Assembly: GCA_018475625.1 (NCBI GenBank)
Contig: JAAKEZ010000010.1
Location: forward strand, 1-64,000
Length of the DNA stretch: 64,000 nucleotides
Direction: 5' to 3'
Source of the DNA: Candidatus Bathyarchaeota archaeon A05DMB-2
GTDB lineage: Archaea > Thermoproteota > Bathyarchaeia > Bathyarchaeales > Bathycorpusculaceae
Position numbers and translations under genes: made by a program. Under the pieces are notes generated by a model, which saw nothing but the letters and a program-made list of their open reading frames with translations, was not told where the DNA came from and searched no databases. Positions 57,682-64,000 of the stretch are shown piece by piece. Numbering within the stretch: the first letter of the stretch is position 1; the number at the start of each line of letters is the position of its first letter.

Positions 57682-57818
57682 TAAGCTCAGGAAATCCTAT
57701 GCCTTATCTTTTCTAATTATAGACTTTTTGGTCGGAAAAATCTTTGCATGCAGATTCTGATGTGGATGCGAAAGTCTTATATCTTGTGTATTATTGATTA
57801 TACAACAATACACTTCAA

Positions 57819-58244
57819 GTGCAGGGGATGGGGAAGGCGGAGCAATCAGCTTTGAAGGAAGAGCTATTGGCAAAACTGGTTGATGAGCTCACTTTGGTTA
57901 ACCGAAAGCTTAGTTCGCTAATTGAGTTAAATGAGAAGATGCTGAAAATGCAGGAAAAATTTTTACGCGTGGGCAGCGAGAAACCTCCTTTCGGCGGCGA
58001 GCTTAAACTTGCACCCGACGTAATGACATTGTTGTCCTTACCGCCGTCTTTGAGGAAGACTGCGATGGTTTTGTTGAAACTGGATAAGGCGACTGCTGAG
58101 GATCTTGCGAGAGAAACCAGGCGGTTGAGACCTGTTGAAAGTGCATATGCTAACCAGTTAGTTCGGATGGGTTACATTAGTAAAAAGCGAGAGGGTCGAG
58201 AAGTGTATTTCTACATTGAATCTCCAATGGAGATAAGAAAATGA
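57819..58244 (+). CDS. winged-helix protein with coiled coil, 141 aa
   Basis: An N-terminal coiled coil (ELLAKLVDELTLVNRKLSSL) leads into a winged helix (LPPSLRKTAMVLLKLDKATA, AEDLARETRRLRPVESAYAN, wing EGREVYFYIES). GTG 57819 follows an A/T-rich promoter (TATACAACAATACAC). It overlaps the ParA-like gene by 4 bp (ATGA), forming a wHTH-ATPase-PadR operon. Confidence 0.72.
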   Translation: MQGMGKAEQSALKEELLAKLVDELTLVNRKLSSLIELNEKMLKMQEKFLRVGSEKPPFGGELKLAPDVMTLLSLPPSLRKTAMVLLKLDKATAEDLARETRRLRPVESAYANQLVRMGYISKKREGREVYFYIESPMEIRK

Positions 58245-59068
58245 GAAAAAAGGCAATATCGATTCATTCGTCACGCGGCGGCACCGGGAAAACTGTGATC
58301 GCCACGAATTTGGCAGCAATTTATGCAGTCAAGGGAGTAAATGTTGCGCTTTTGGATCTTGATTTTTGTGCTCCCAGTTTAGTTGATGTGTTTTCAAAGG
58401 GAATTAGCGGTTCAGTCAAGCATTGGTTGAATGACTTTTTGGATGGTCGATGCAGAGCAGAGCAAGCTTTGATTGACGTTTCTAAGGCTTATGGTCTTAA
58501 AGGTAAACTGCTTTTGGGATTGGCAAACCCTTCGATTGAGGCTATTCGAAATATGATGGAGAAAAGCAGAGCTTGGGAAGTGACGGCTGTGAAGAGACTT
58601 TTTTCCTTACGCTCAAGGCTTTTTGACGCCATGGATGTTTATTGCTGCATCCTTGACACCAGTCCTGGAGTGCAATACATGTCAGTTAATGCGGTGGTTA
58701 GCTCCGACATCGCGGTTGCAGTAGCGACTCTGGATTCGTTGGATCTTAAGGGCTTAGAAAATATGCTTGCAGAACTTTATGATGCTTTTGCGAAAAGAAG
58801 CGTGGTCTTGATAAATAAAGTATTTCCTGAGACAAGAGTTTGGTCAAGCGACGAGCAGACGGATTTAATAGGTAAAATGGAGAAGACGCTCAAGCATCGC
58901 GTAATAGGCGTAATTCCGTGTTATTGTGATGTGCTTCAGGCTAAAAGGACCTCGCTTTTAGCTGTTGATAAGCCCTATCACCCGTTTCTCAGAAACTTGG
59001 AGGAAGTTGCAGAAAAACTTGATGGTATTAAAGAAGTAGACATGGAGGAACAGGTTCTTGCAGAGTAA
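58241..59068 (+). CDS. ParA/MinD-like ATPase
   Basis: A 275-aa SIMIBI-class P-loop ATPase. Deviant Walker A SSRGGTGKTVIATNLAAIYA: the usual signature lysine of K-G-G-x-x-K-T is replaced by Arg. Walker A' is VALLDLDFCAPSLVDVF, and VVLINKV and the DTSPG switch follow. MinD/ParA proteins position chromosomes, plasmids or membrane complexes. Its place beside a wHTH and a PadR protein, without a visible ParB, suggests regulation or localisation more than partition. Confidence 0.85.
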   Translation: MRKKAISIHSSRGGTGKTVIATNLAAIYAVKGVNVALLDLDFCAPSLVDVFSKGISGSVKHWLNDFLDGRCRAEQALIDVSKAYGLKGKLLLGLANPSIEAIRNMMEKSRAWEVTAVKRLFSLRSRLFDAMDVYCCILDTSPGVQYMSVNAVVSSDIAVAVATLDSLDLKGLENMLAELYDAFAKRSVVLINKVFPETRVWSSDEQTDLIGKMEKTLKHRVIGVIPCYCDVLQAKRTSLLAVDKPYHPFLRNLEEVAEKLDGIKEVDMEEQVLAE

Positions 59069-59384
59069 AATTTTGATGGAAATCCATAGAAATATGATCA
59101 AGAATTTCTTGGACATAATGATATTGGCTAAGCTTAGAAATTCAAGTCCTTTGAGTGGGTATGATCTTATTGAGCTTATTTACCAAAAATTTGGCATGTT
59201 AGTTAGTCCTGGTACTATTTACTCTGTCTTGTATTCTATGGAGCGAAAGGAGTTGATAAAAGGCACATTGACCCAAGGAAAACGAACGTATGTATTGACG
59301 GCTAAAGGCACGGATGCTATTAGTACTATTCTAACGTCGCAAGAAGAGATTCAAGAGTTTATGCGACTAATTCTTAATTTTTGA
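59058..59384 (+). CDS. PadR family transcriptional regulator, 108 aa
   Basis: A PadR winged helix: NFLDIMILAKLRNSSPLSGY, ELIYQKFGMLVSPGTIYSVL, YSMERKELIKGTLTQGKRTY and the C-terminal helix of the family. It starts inside the ParA-like gene's 3' end (11-bp overlap) at TTG or nearby. PadR proteins respond to small phenolics, antibiotics or unknown ligands. Confidence 0.85.
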   Translation: MQSKILMEIHRNMIKNFLDIMILAKLRNSSPLSGYDLIELIYQKFGMLVSPGTIYSVLYSMERKELIKGTLTQGKRTYVLTAKGTDAISTILTSQEEIQEFMRLILNF

Positions 59385-59394
59385 AAGTCACGCT

Positions 59395-59550
59395 CTACGT
59401 TCCCTTAACAAAGACTTTCTCAACTTTTTCGCACCATGGGATGAACGTTCCTTCCGAAAGAGACGCAAATATCTCGTTCGCAAGCTCCTTGTTTGACTTT
59501 GTCACACTCTCTTTGACGAGGGAGATTTCGATTAAGGCTTTCTTAACCAT
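59395..59550 (-). CDS. conserved small archaeal protein, 51 aa
   Basis: A short frame: MVKKALIEISLVKESVTKSN followed by KELANEIFASLSEGTFIPWC and EKVEKVFVKGT. GGAAGGCAAATAT precedes ATG 59550. I recall similar small proteins (M-V-K-K-A-L-I-E-x-S-L-V...I-P-W...V-E-K-V) from several archaea; function unknown. Its chromosomal distribution would help decide whether this block is host-derived. Converges with padR, 10 bp apart. Confidence 0.6.
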   Translation of the reverse strand: MVKKALIEISLVKESVTKSNKELANEIFASLSEGTFIPWCEKVEKVFVKGT

Positions 59551-59604
59551 ATATTTGCCTTCCATTCAAACAAGAGGTATTGCTACTTTTTGAGCTTTAT
59601 AAGA

Positions 59605-61146
59605 TTAATTTCTATAAATGTAATATTTTTTTGAAATTGATATGTGATTTATGTGTTGGCAAGCATATTTACAAAAATGCGGCCATAAAACCACAGAAAA
59701 CGTTCCGTGCCAAAACAAGTAAACCTTTGTTTGTAGTAGAAAGCTGCAGACTTTGATTAAGTGGGCAAGTTTTTGTAGGTTAGCGTCGGTTAGTTCTTTC
59801 GTGTAAGCTTTTTTGTTTCCGAATGGTTGGTGAGGAAAAAAGTGTTTCATGAAGCGTGCGTGGCTGTTTCGTATGAATGTTTCTCTAATTTTTGCCACTT
59901 CTTTGTCGTTTAAAGTTTGGAGTTTGTTTAACACATATTTTTCGCTACTAAGTAGTTGAGCATTGAGTCCGAGTTTGTGAAGAGTTTCTACGACTTTTAG
60001 GGCTTCTTTTGGCGGCGGCTGCTCAGCTATTTTTCGCATGCCAGCTTTTTCCGCGAAGGGATTATATTTTGCCATTACGGCGGGCATTTCTACATAGGAT
60101 GTCCCAGCCAGCGGTAATGTTTCCTTGACCAGTTTCGACCCTAAGCCTATCGTGCGGTATTTTGGGTGAACAACGACTCGAGTGATTATGCTAAGTTTTT
60201 CGTTTAGCTCTTTCATGGGCATTTTAGGCAAGACAAGCCTTCGCCCGAAGCATGTGGGTGGCGGATAGCAGTAGACTATGACACCACAGAGCTCTTCGCC
60301 ACGTTTGAGGCAGAAGATTTTGCGAGGAGCAGCTATCTTGTGGCTGCGGTAGTGGAAGCCTGAGAGTTTTCTCCAGTCTTCGGTTGTGCCCTCTTTTATG
60401 CGCATTTCCTTGACAAGGCTGCACGCGCGAGCTGGCTTGTTTGGGTAATAGTTTACGGTTATTTCTTTTCCGAAGCGTTTGTGGATATGCACTGAAGGGT
60501 TCAGGTCTTCCGCCAAATCTGTGTGGGTTGTTGCTGCTAAAACGGCTTTGCCTTGTTGTCGTGCGAGTTTTTGGAGGTTGTAGGCTACGATGCGTGCGGT
60601 GTCGCGGTCGAGTGTGGCTGCAAACTCGTCCATCATCCAGAATTGGGCTCTGCTTTCCATCATTTTGGCGATTTTGTAGCGGTATTTCTGTCCGTCGCTC
60701 AGCTGCGCATAACTTCTTAAGAACAAGAAGGCATCATTCAAACCTACTTTGCTCAGAAGCTCTAAGGCTTCTTCAGTGGTTCTTCCTACTGTCTCGATTA
60801 ATGGTTTGTTTGGGTCTGGCTTGATGTCTGCTACATTAATTGTTGTGGCTTGCATGTCTTGTTTGATGTCTTTCTCCAGAGCCTTCAACAGTACACTTTT
60901 TCCGCTGCCGCTATCGCCTGTTATGTACACGATGTCTGCGGCGCCTATCTTCAGCTGCACGTTGTCGTAGACTACGAATTTTTCCCATTGGTCGAGCCCA
61001 AGCCCGAAGGCTTCAGCCACGTTTACGACGCGTTCTGTGGGTTCTGGCGCAGCGGTTTCATAGGCTATATCAATTATGAACTTGTCCTCTTGCCTGTCGT
61101 ATCGGCGTCTGATTTGGCGTATGCGGAAAAACTCGCGTCTTCTCAT
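59605..61146 (-). CDS. ABC-type ATPase fused to a GNAT acetyltransferase domain
   Basis: A 513-aa fusion. The ABC half has Walker A GDSGSGKS (77-84), signature LSDGQKYRYKIAKMM, Walker B FWMMDEFAATLD and an H-loop TTHTDL. The second half (about 280-410) is GNAT-like: RVVVHPKYRTIGLGSKLVKE gives the acetyl-CoA loop, with PFAEKAGMRKIAEQ as the last strand-helix. ATG 61146 overlaps the TerL stop (ATGA); earlier starts fall inside TerL. Position suggests a packaging- or host-takeover-linked function. The last ~25 residues look unstructured. Confidence 0.85.
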   Translation of the reverse strand: MRRREFFRIRQIRRRYDRQEDKFIIDIAYETAAPEPTERVVNVAEAFGLGLDQWEKFVVYDNVQLKIGAADIVYITGDSGSGKSVLLKALEKDIKQDMQATTINVADIKPDPNKPLIETVGRTTEEALELLSKVGLNDAFLFLRSYAQLSDGQKYRYKIAKMMESRAQFWMMDEFAATLDRDTARIVAYNLQKLARQQGKAVLAATTHTDLAEDLNPSVHIHKRFGKEITVNYYPNKPARACSLVKEMRIKEGTTEDWRKLSGFHYRSHKIAAPRKIFCLKRGEELCGVIVYCYPPPTCFGRRLVLPKMPMKELNEKLSIITRVVVHPKYRTIGLGSKLVKETLPLAGTSYVEMPAVMAKYNPFAEKAGMRKIAEQPPPKEALKVVETLHKLGLNAQLLSSEKYVLNKLQTLNDKEVAKIRETFIRNSHARFMKHFFPHQPFGNKKAYTKELTDANLQKLAHLIKVCSFLLQTKVYLFWHGTFSVVLWPHFCKYACQHINHISISKKYYIYRN

Positions 61147-62612
61147 CTTGTTGTTCCCCTGACTTGGTGTTTTAGCAGTTTCCTGCGAAGCTGTTGCAGT
61201 TTCAATTTTCCAACAGAAGCAGTGCGCGGCACAACCCAGAGCTTGGGCGGAGGCTCTGTTCTGGTTGCGTAGCAGGCTAAGGCTAATGCCCACAACATGT
61301 CGTCGTGGCTGTTTGGTGGGTGGCTGAATTGTAGGTGTCCGCTTTTGCTGTAGCTGTATTGCTGCTCGTTGATTTGAGTGCATAAAGCTCGGTTGTATGG
61401 GAGCGCAAGTCTTCCTTGTTCCATGACTATCTTTAAGCCTGAAAGCAATTCTTCTTTGGTTTCTATTGTGAATTTGACGCCTTCAACGCAGTCTATGCCT
61501 TGGTTGCGGATTTCTTCAAGTATTGGCTCGCCTACGCCTGTTTGGTCTACGAGCACTTTTTCAAAACAGAGTTTCTGGTTAGCCTTTATGAGGTGTCCTA
61601 TGACTTCGCTGTATGACGTGTTTAGGGGAAACTGGTGCAAATGCGTTAACAATACGGTGTCTTCTTCTACTTTAACGACTGCTATGGCAGAATAGTCTTG
61701 GAGTTTGCCGAAGTCCACGCCAGCACAGTATTCGCCCTGCGGAAAATCTTGTTCGAGGCTTGTTTGGAGTTCCAATCCGAGTTTTTGGGCGAGCTCGACG
61801 CATTTGCGGATGAGGTCTTGCTGGAAGTAGCTGTTTAGGGCTTCAACGAATTCGGCTTCATACTCCATCAGGTAGGCTTCTCGCGTCATGTTTTGTTTCA
61901 TTTCTTCAAGGAATTCTTTTGTTACGAGTGGGCACTGCTCAGACTTGACTTTGTGCACGCTGTATTGTGGGTTGATGAAGGCTCGGTAGAAGAAGTGGTT
62001 TTTATCCCAAGGTGTGCTCAAGAAAATTGCGTAGCCCTGTGTTGTGGTCAGCATTGGAAAAAGAACTTGTGTAATGACTTCTTCGGGAATCCACGAAGCC
62101 TCATCGCAAATAACCATGTTGGCAGTGTAGCCGCGCAGAAGATGTTCAGAACATGGCAGGGCGATTATGCGGCTACTGTTTTCAAAGTGAATTAGCGTTC
62201 TTGTGACTCTTACGATTTTGTTTCTTAAGCGAGCTGACGAGTAGACGAATGTGGCTATGCGGTCGAACATTATCATGCTCTGGCGTAGGCTTGGAGCGGT
62301 TATGAGTACGGTTACGTTGGGGTGGGTGTCTGCGAAGTGGATGGCTTTCATGGCTATAGATGTGGTTTTGCCTGTTTGACGTCCCATGCATGCGACAATG
62401 CGTTTGCTGTCATCCTCAAGCAGCTTAGCCTGATAAGGGTAAGGCTTCACGTCTAAAACTTTCTCAGCGTAATCCACGGGTTCCTTTATTTCAACCTCTT
62501 CTTCTCTGAGGATTTGTCTAATGGCTTGTTCAGTTTCCTCAAGCTTTCTTAATGCCCTTCGCTGCCTGTAACTCCGCAACAGCAGCTGCAAGCTCTTCCA
62601 CACGATGTTCAA
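61143..62612 (-). CDS. terL: terminase large subunit (TerL)
   Basis: A 489-aa packaging motor of tailed viruses. ATPase: Walker A GRQTGKTT (77-84), Walker B MVICDEAS (Asp170, Glu171), coupling motif FLSTPW. RNase H-like nuclease: AGVDFGK (Asp300), VLVDQTGVGE and the final HDDMLWALALA. It cuts and pumps genome DNA into the prohead. GTG/ATG context: start 62612 overlaps the small gene at 62539. Its presence shows head-tail (Caudoviricetes-type) ancestry for this element. Confidence 0.94.
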   Translation of the reverse strand: MNIVWKSLQLLLRSYRQRRALRKLEETEQAIRQILREEEVEIKEPVDYAEKVLDVKPYPYQAKLLEDDSKRIVACMGRQTGKTTSIAMKAIHFADTHPNVTVLITAPSLRQSMIMFDRIATFVYSSARLRNKIVRVTRTLIHFENSSRIIALPCSEHLLRGYTANMVICDEASWIPEEVITQVLFPMLTTTQGYAIFLSTPWDKNHFFYRAFINPQYSVHKVKSEQCPLVTKEFLEEMKQNMTREAYLMEYEAEFVEALNSYFQQDLIRKCVELAQKLGLELQTSLEQDFPQGEYCAGVDFGKLQDYSAIAVVKVEEDTVLLTHLHQFPLNTSYSEVIGHLIKANQKLCFEKVLVDQTGVGEPILEEIRNQGIDCVEGVKFTIETKEELLSGLKIVMEQGRLALPYNRALCTQINEQQYSYSKSGHLQFSHPPNSHDDMLWALALACYATRTEPPPKLWVVPRTASVGKLKLQQLRRKLLKHQVRGTTR

Positions 62613-62979
62613 CCTCCTCCCACTTTTGATAATGGCTCAGAAGCGGACCGTAGTCTTTGGCTGCTTGGAAAATTATGCGGAAACGCTCAAGCGTGAGCTT
62701 GTCCACTTCCTGCAATTCGCAGATCTGCTTGAATGCGGTGCTGAAAAGCTTAACAACCTCTTCCATGCTTAAAGCGTCAGAAGCTGGCTCTATAGTCTCA
62801 ACTATGGCTGTGTGATTAGTTGCGACTATAGCGCTTAGGTTAAGCTGTTTTCTGATGGCTTCATAGGTTCTGTCGGGTAGTTTTCCGCTCTCATAAATTT
62901 CGTGTGCACTTAAACCCTGCTCAGCCATTTCTCTTAGAATTTTAATTTCTTCTTCTGTCCAAGGTTTGCCTCTTGCCAT
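62539..62979 (-). CDS. putative terminase small subunit
   Basis: A 146-aa protein immediately upstream of TerL, overlapping it by 74 bp. N-terminal helix-turn-helix (KPWTEEEIKILREMAEQGLS, PDRTYEAIRKQLNL, Myb/SANT-like) for DNA recognition and a C-terminal coiled coil (EEVEHRVEELAAAVAELQAA) for oligomerisation, the usual TerS layout. Position and architecture support the call more than sequence identity. Confidence 0.7.
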   Translation of the reverse strand: MARGKPWTEEEIKILREMAEQGLSAHEIYESGKLPDRTYEAIRKQLNLSAIVATNHTAIVETIEPASDALSMEEVVKLFSTAFKQICELQEVDKLTLERFRIIFQAAKDYGPLLSHYQKWEEVEHRVEELAAAVAELQAAKGIKKA

Positions 62980-62982
62980 GCT

Positions 62983-63240
62983 CTACGCCTTCTGGGTTAA
63001 GAATATGCCTGTTATGTTGCCTACCAGCCCAGCGATGACAGTGAAGATTTCTGGGTTCCACGTGCCCAGCACTATCAAATGTACTGCTTCAAGCGCGGTT
63101 AGGCAGGCGACCATGCCGAGGCTGAAGTAAACCGCGTATAGTAGCCGTGTGCTTGGCGGTATCTCTATTGTTTGCTGTTTTCCTCTTGGTTCCTTGCTGG
63201 CGATTGTGCGGGTTAATGCTTTCTTAATCCAGCTTCTCAT
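62983..63240 (-). CDS. two-helix membrane protein, 85 aa (holin-like)
   Basis: Basic N-terminus (MRSWIKKALTRTIASKEPRG) and two hydrophobic helices: LYAVYFSLGMVACLTALEAV and IFTVIAGLVGNITGIFLTQ. Size, topology and placement between tail-like genes and TerS resemble viral holins or membrane anchors; no family recognised. Overlaps the upstream gene by 17 bp. Confidence 0.6.
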   Translation of the reverse strand: MRSWIKKALTRTIASKEPRGKQQTIEIPPSTRLLYAVYFSLGMVACLTALEAVHLIVLGTWNPEIFTVIAGLVGNITGIFLTQKA

Positions 63241-63622
63241 GGTTCACTATCCTCTGCTGTTTTGTGCGTCTTGGGAATCGGCGTCTTCCACCCATGACAA
63301 AGCTGCTGAGCAGTTGTTTAGCTTCGTCTTGTGGAACGTGCTGCTCTTGAATGACGTGGATGTTGACTGCCCAGCTTAGTGGTATGGCTGTGTAGTCTAT
63401 GTCGTAGAGTCCGTCTGCGTAGCGGAAGTTGTTCTGCCCGAGAATGATGTGTTTGCTTTTTTCGCCTAAGACGCCTATGAATATGCCCCAGCTGGTGACT
63501 GGCACGTCTATGGCTGATAAGCCGCTGCTGAGGCTTTTGCCTATGGAGGCGTCTGTCCATTCCACTTTGATGAGCGCTCCTGTTCTCAGTTCTTTCATTT
63601 GCTTCAGAACTTGTTTGTTCAT
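63224..63622 (-). CDS. hypothetical virion-region protein, 132 aa
   Basis: Not recognised. Beta-rich N-terminus (GALIKVEWTDASIGKSLSSG, TSWGIFIGVLGEKSKHIILG), then IPLSWAVNIHVIQEQHVPQD and a basic C-terminus (GGRRRFPRRTKQQRIV). ATG 63622 is adjacent to the stop of the tail-like gene (1 bp apart). Probably a minor structural or assembly gene by position. Confidence 0.55.
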   Translation of the reverse strand: MNKQVLKQMKELRTGALIKVEWTDASIGKSLSSGLSAIDVPVTSWGIFIGVLGEKSKHIILGQNNFRYADGLYDIDYTAIPLSWAVNIHVIQEQHVPQDEAKQLLSSFVMGGRRRFPRRTKQQRIVNHEKLD

Positions 63623-63623
63623 G

Positions 63624-64000
63624 CTAAATCATCCTTGCGACTTTGTGTCTGCTGAGGTGGTCTGTTTTGCTTCGTAAAGCGTATAGGTAATCAGCCAGGA
63701 GAGGCGTTTCTCTTCCAAGCTCCAAGGTTATTTCAAGCGTCTGAGTTTTGGCATCAACAAAATATTCAACACTTAAAATGCGAAAATAGGCATTCACGTT
63801 CTCGTTGGGCAAGACTACGTTTATCTTGTCTCCTGGCAAAAGCGGCGTTGCGCCATAATCGATAACCGTGCTACGGATCGTTAGATACTCTGCAGGGTCC
63901 TTCAGGTTAGCAAGAACCGCCTTCGCACGCAACATACACTCGTTATCGCTATAAAGCTCCTCATCCGTGTCAACCAATTCACGAAGTCCATAAGCTGATT
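63624..64000 (-). CDS. tail/baseplate-like protein, C-terminal part, cut by window end
   Basis: The frame is open to the window end (upstream codons read SAYGLRELVDTDEE), so the start lies outside. The visible 125 residues include YGLRE, a hinge of LRAKAVLANLKDP, and TPLLPGDKINVVLPNENVNA with FRILSVEYFVDAKTQTLEIT, the C-terminal pattern of phage late-control D / baseplate hub-like or tail-associated proteins. Assignment rests on pattern and position. Confidence 0.6.
   Translation of the reverse strand, partial: SAYGLRELVDTDEELYSDNECMLRAKAVLANLKDPAEYLTIRSTVIDYGATPLLPGDKINVVLPNENVNAYFRILSVEYFVDAKTQTLEITLELGRETPLLADYLYALRSKTDHLSRHKVARMI

Larger units (their letters stand above)
48430..64000. 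mobile_element. integrated element 2 (head-tail provirus), left part, continues past the window
   Basis: Starts at the second core with its recombinase and contains virus packaging and tail genes at 59605-64000 (TerL, putative TerS, ABC-GNAT fusion, tail-like protein). No right-hand core copy was found inside the window. The block 54.1-59.6 kb looks host-like and could be cargo, or could mean the first element 2 ends earlier and a separate provirus follows. Confidence 0.5.

Noticed and set aside
1-64000. CRISPR arrays, insertion sequences and rRNA genes
   Set aside because: I saw no regularly spaced direct repeats, no transposase ORF and no rRNA-like sequence anywhere in the window.

Overview
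The window is a stretch of archaeal chromosome carrying what look like two integrated viral elements. Archaeal markers include a group II chaperonin, ribosomal protein L14e, Cbf5, CTP-dependent riboflavin kinase with an archaeal FAD synthetase, diphthine synthase, a PIP-tailed Y-family polymerase, an intron-containing tRNA-Ser, and A/T-rich box A promoters with Shine-Dalgarno sites in operons. Archaellum-type chemotaxis genes together with this mix suggest a Bathyarchaeia-like (TACK-side) archaeon; that placement is inference, not a read-out of any marker phylogeny.

Region 1 (1-34,480) is core chromosome: a cut tRNA-Arg, two PAC2 proteins, an ABC exporter, a queuosine/archaeosine-type transporter plus QueC behind a structured leader, Dpo4-like polymerase, Hsp20 and thermosome with a nearby winged-helix regulator, MarC, MgtC, L14e-Cbf5-methyltransferase, MFS, tRNA-Ser(GGA) with a 21-nt intron, a ZIP transporter divergent from a NikR regulator, a DUF362 Fe-S protein, a chemotaxis operon (cheY-cheD-cheC-cheC-cheR-cheA, without cheB, cheW or receptors here), an ADP-forming acyl-CoA synthetase beta subunit, M20 and HtpX peptidases, and a ribK/rhomboid/ribL/DUF357/dphB cluster. 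A noncoding repeat of about 115-124 bp occurs in inverted orientation at 27.6 kb and 34.2 kb.

Region 2 (about 34,544-48,441) looks like an integrated element next to tRNA-Gln(CTG). It has a tyrosine recombinase beside the tRNA, a small partner gene, an SF3 helicase, an AEP-type primase, several winged-helix/AbrB regulators, small unknown genes, two paralogous beta-helix (spike-like) proteins and a surface protein with DGGY repeats. A promoter motif is repeated three times around 43.3-44.6 kb.

Region 3 (about 48,430 to the window end) begins with a second copy of the 12-bp tRNA-Gln 3' core lying inside the 3' end of a second, paralogous recombinase, with the same partner gene upstream. This is the arrangement expected of a second element in tandem at the same site. 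It continues with operator-rich regulatory genes, a PD-(D/E)XK-like protein, a minimal family X nucleotidyltransferase, then a host-like block (asparagine-synthetase-like class II synthetase core, MFS transporter, isoprenoid-synthase-like protein, wHTH/ParA-like/PadR operon), then head-tail virus packaging and tail genes (ABC-ATPase-GNAT fusion, TerL, putative TerS, membrane protein, tail-like protein cut by the window edge). Whether the 54-59.5 kb block is viral cargo or marks an unseen boundary cannot be settled from the window.
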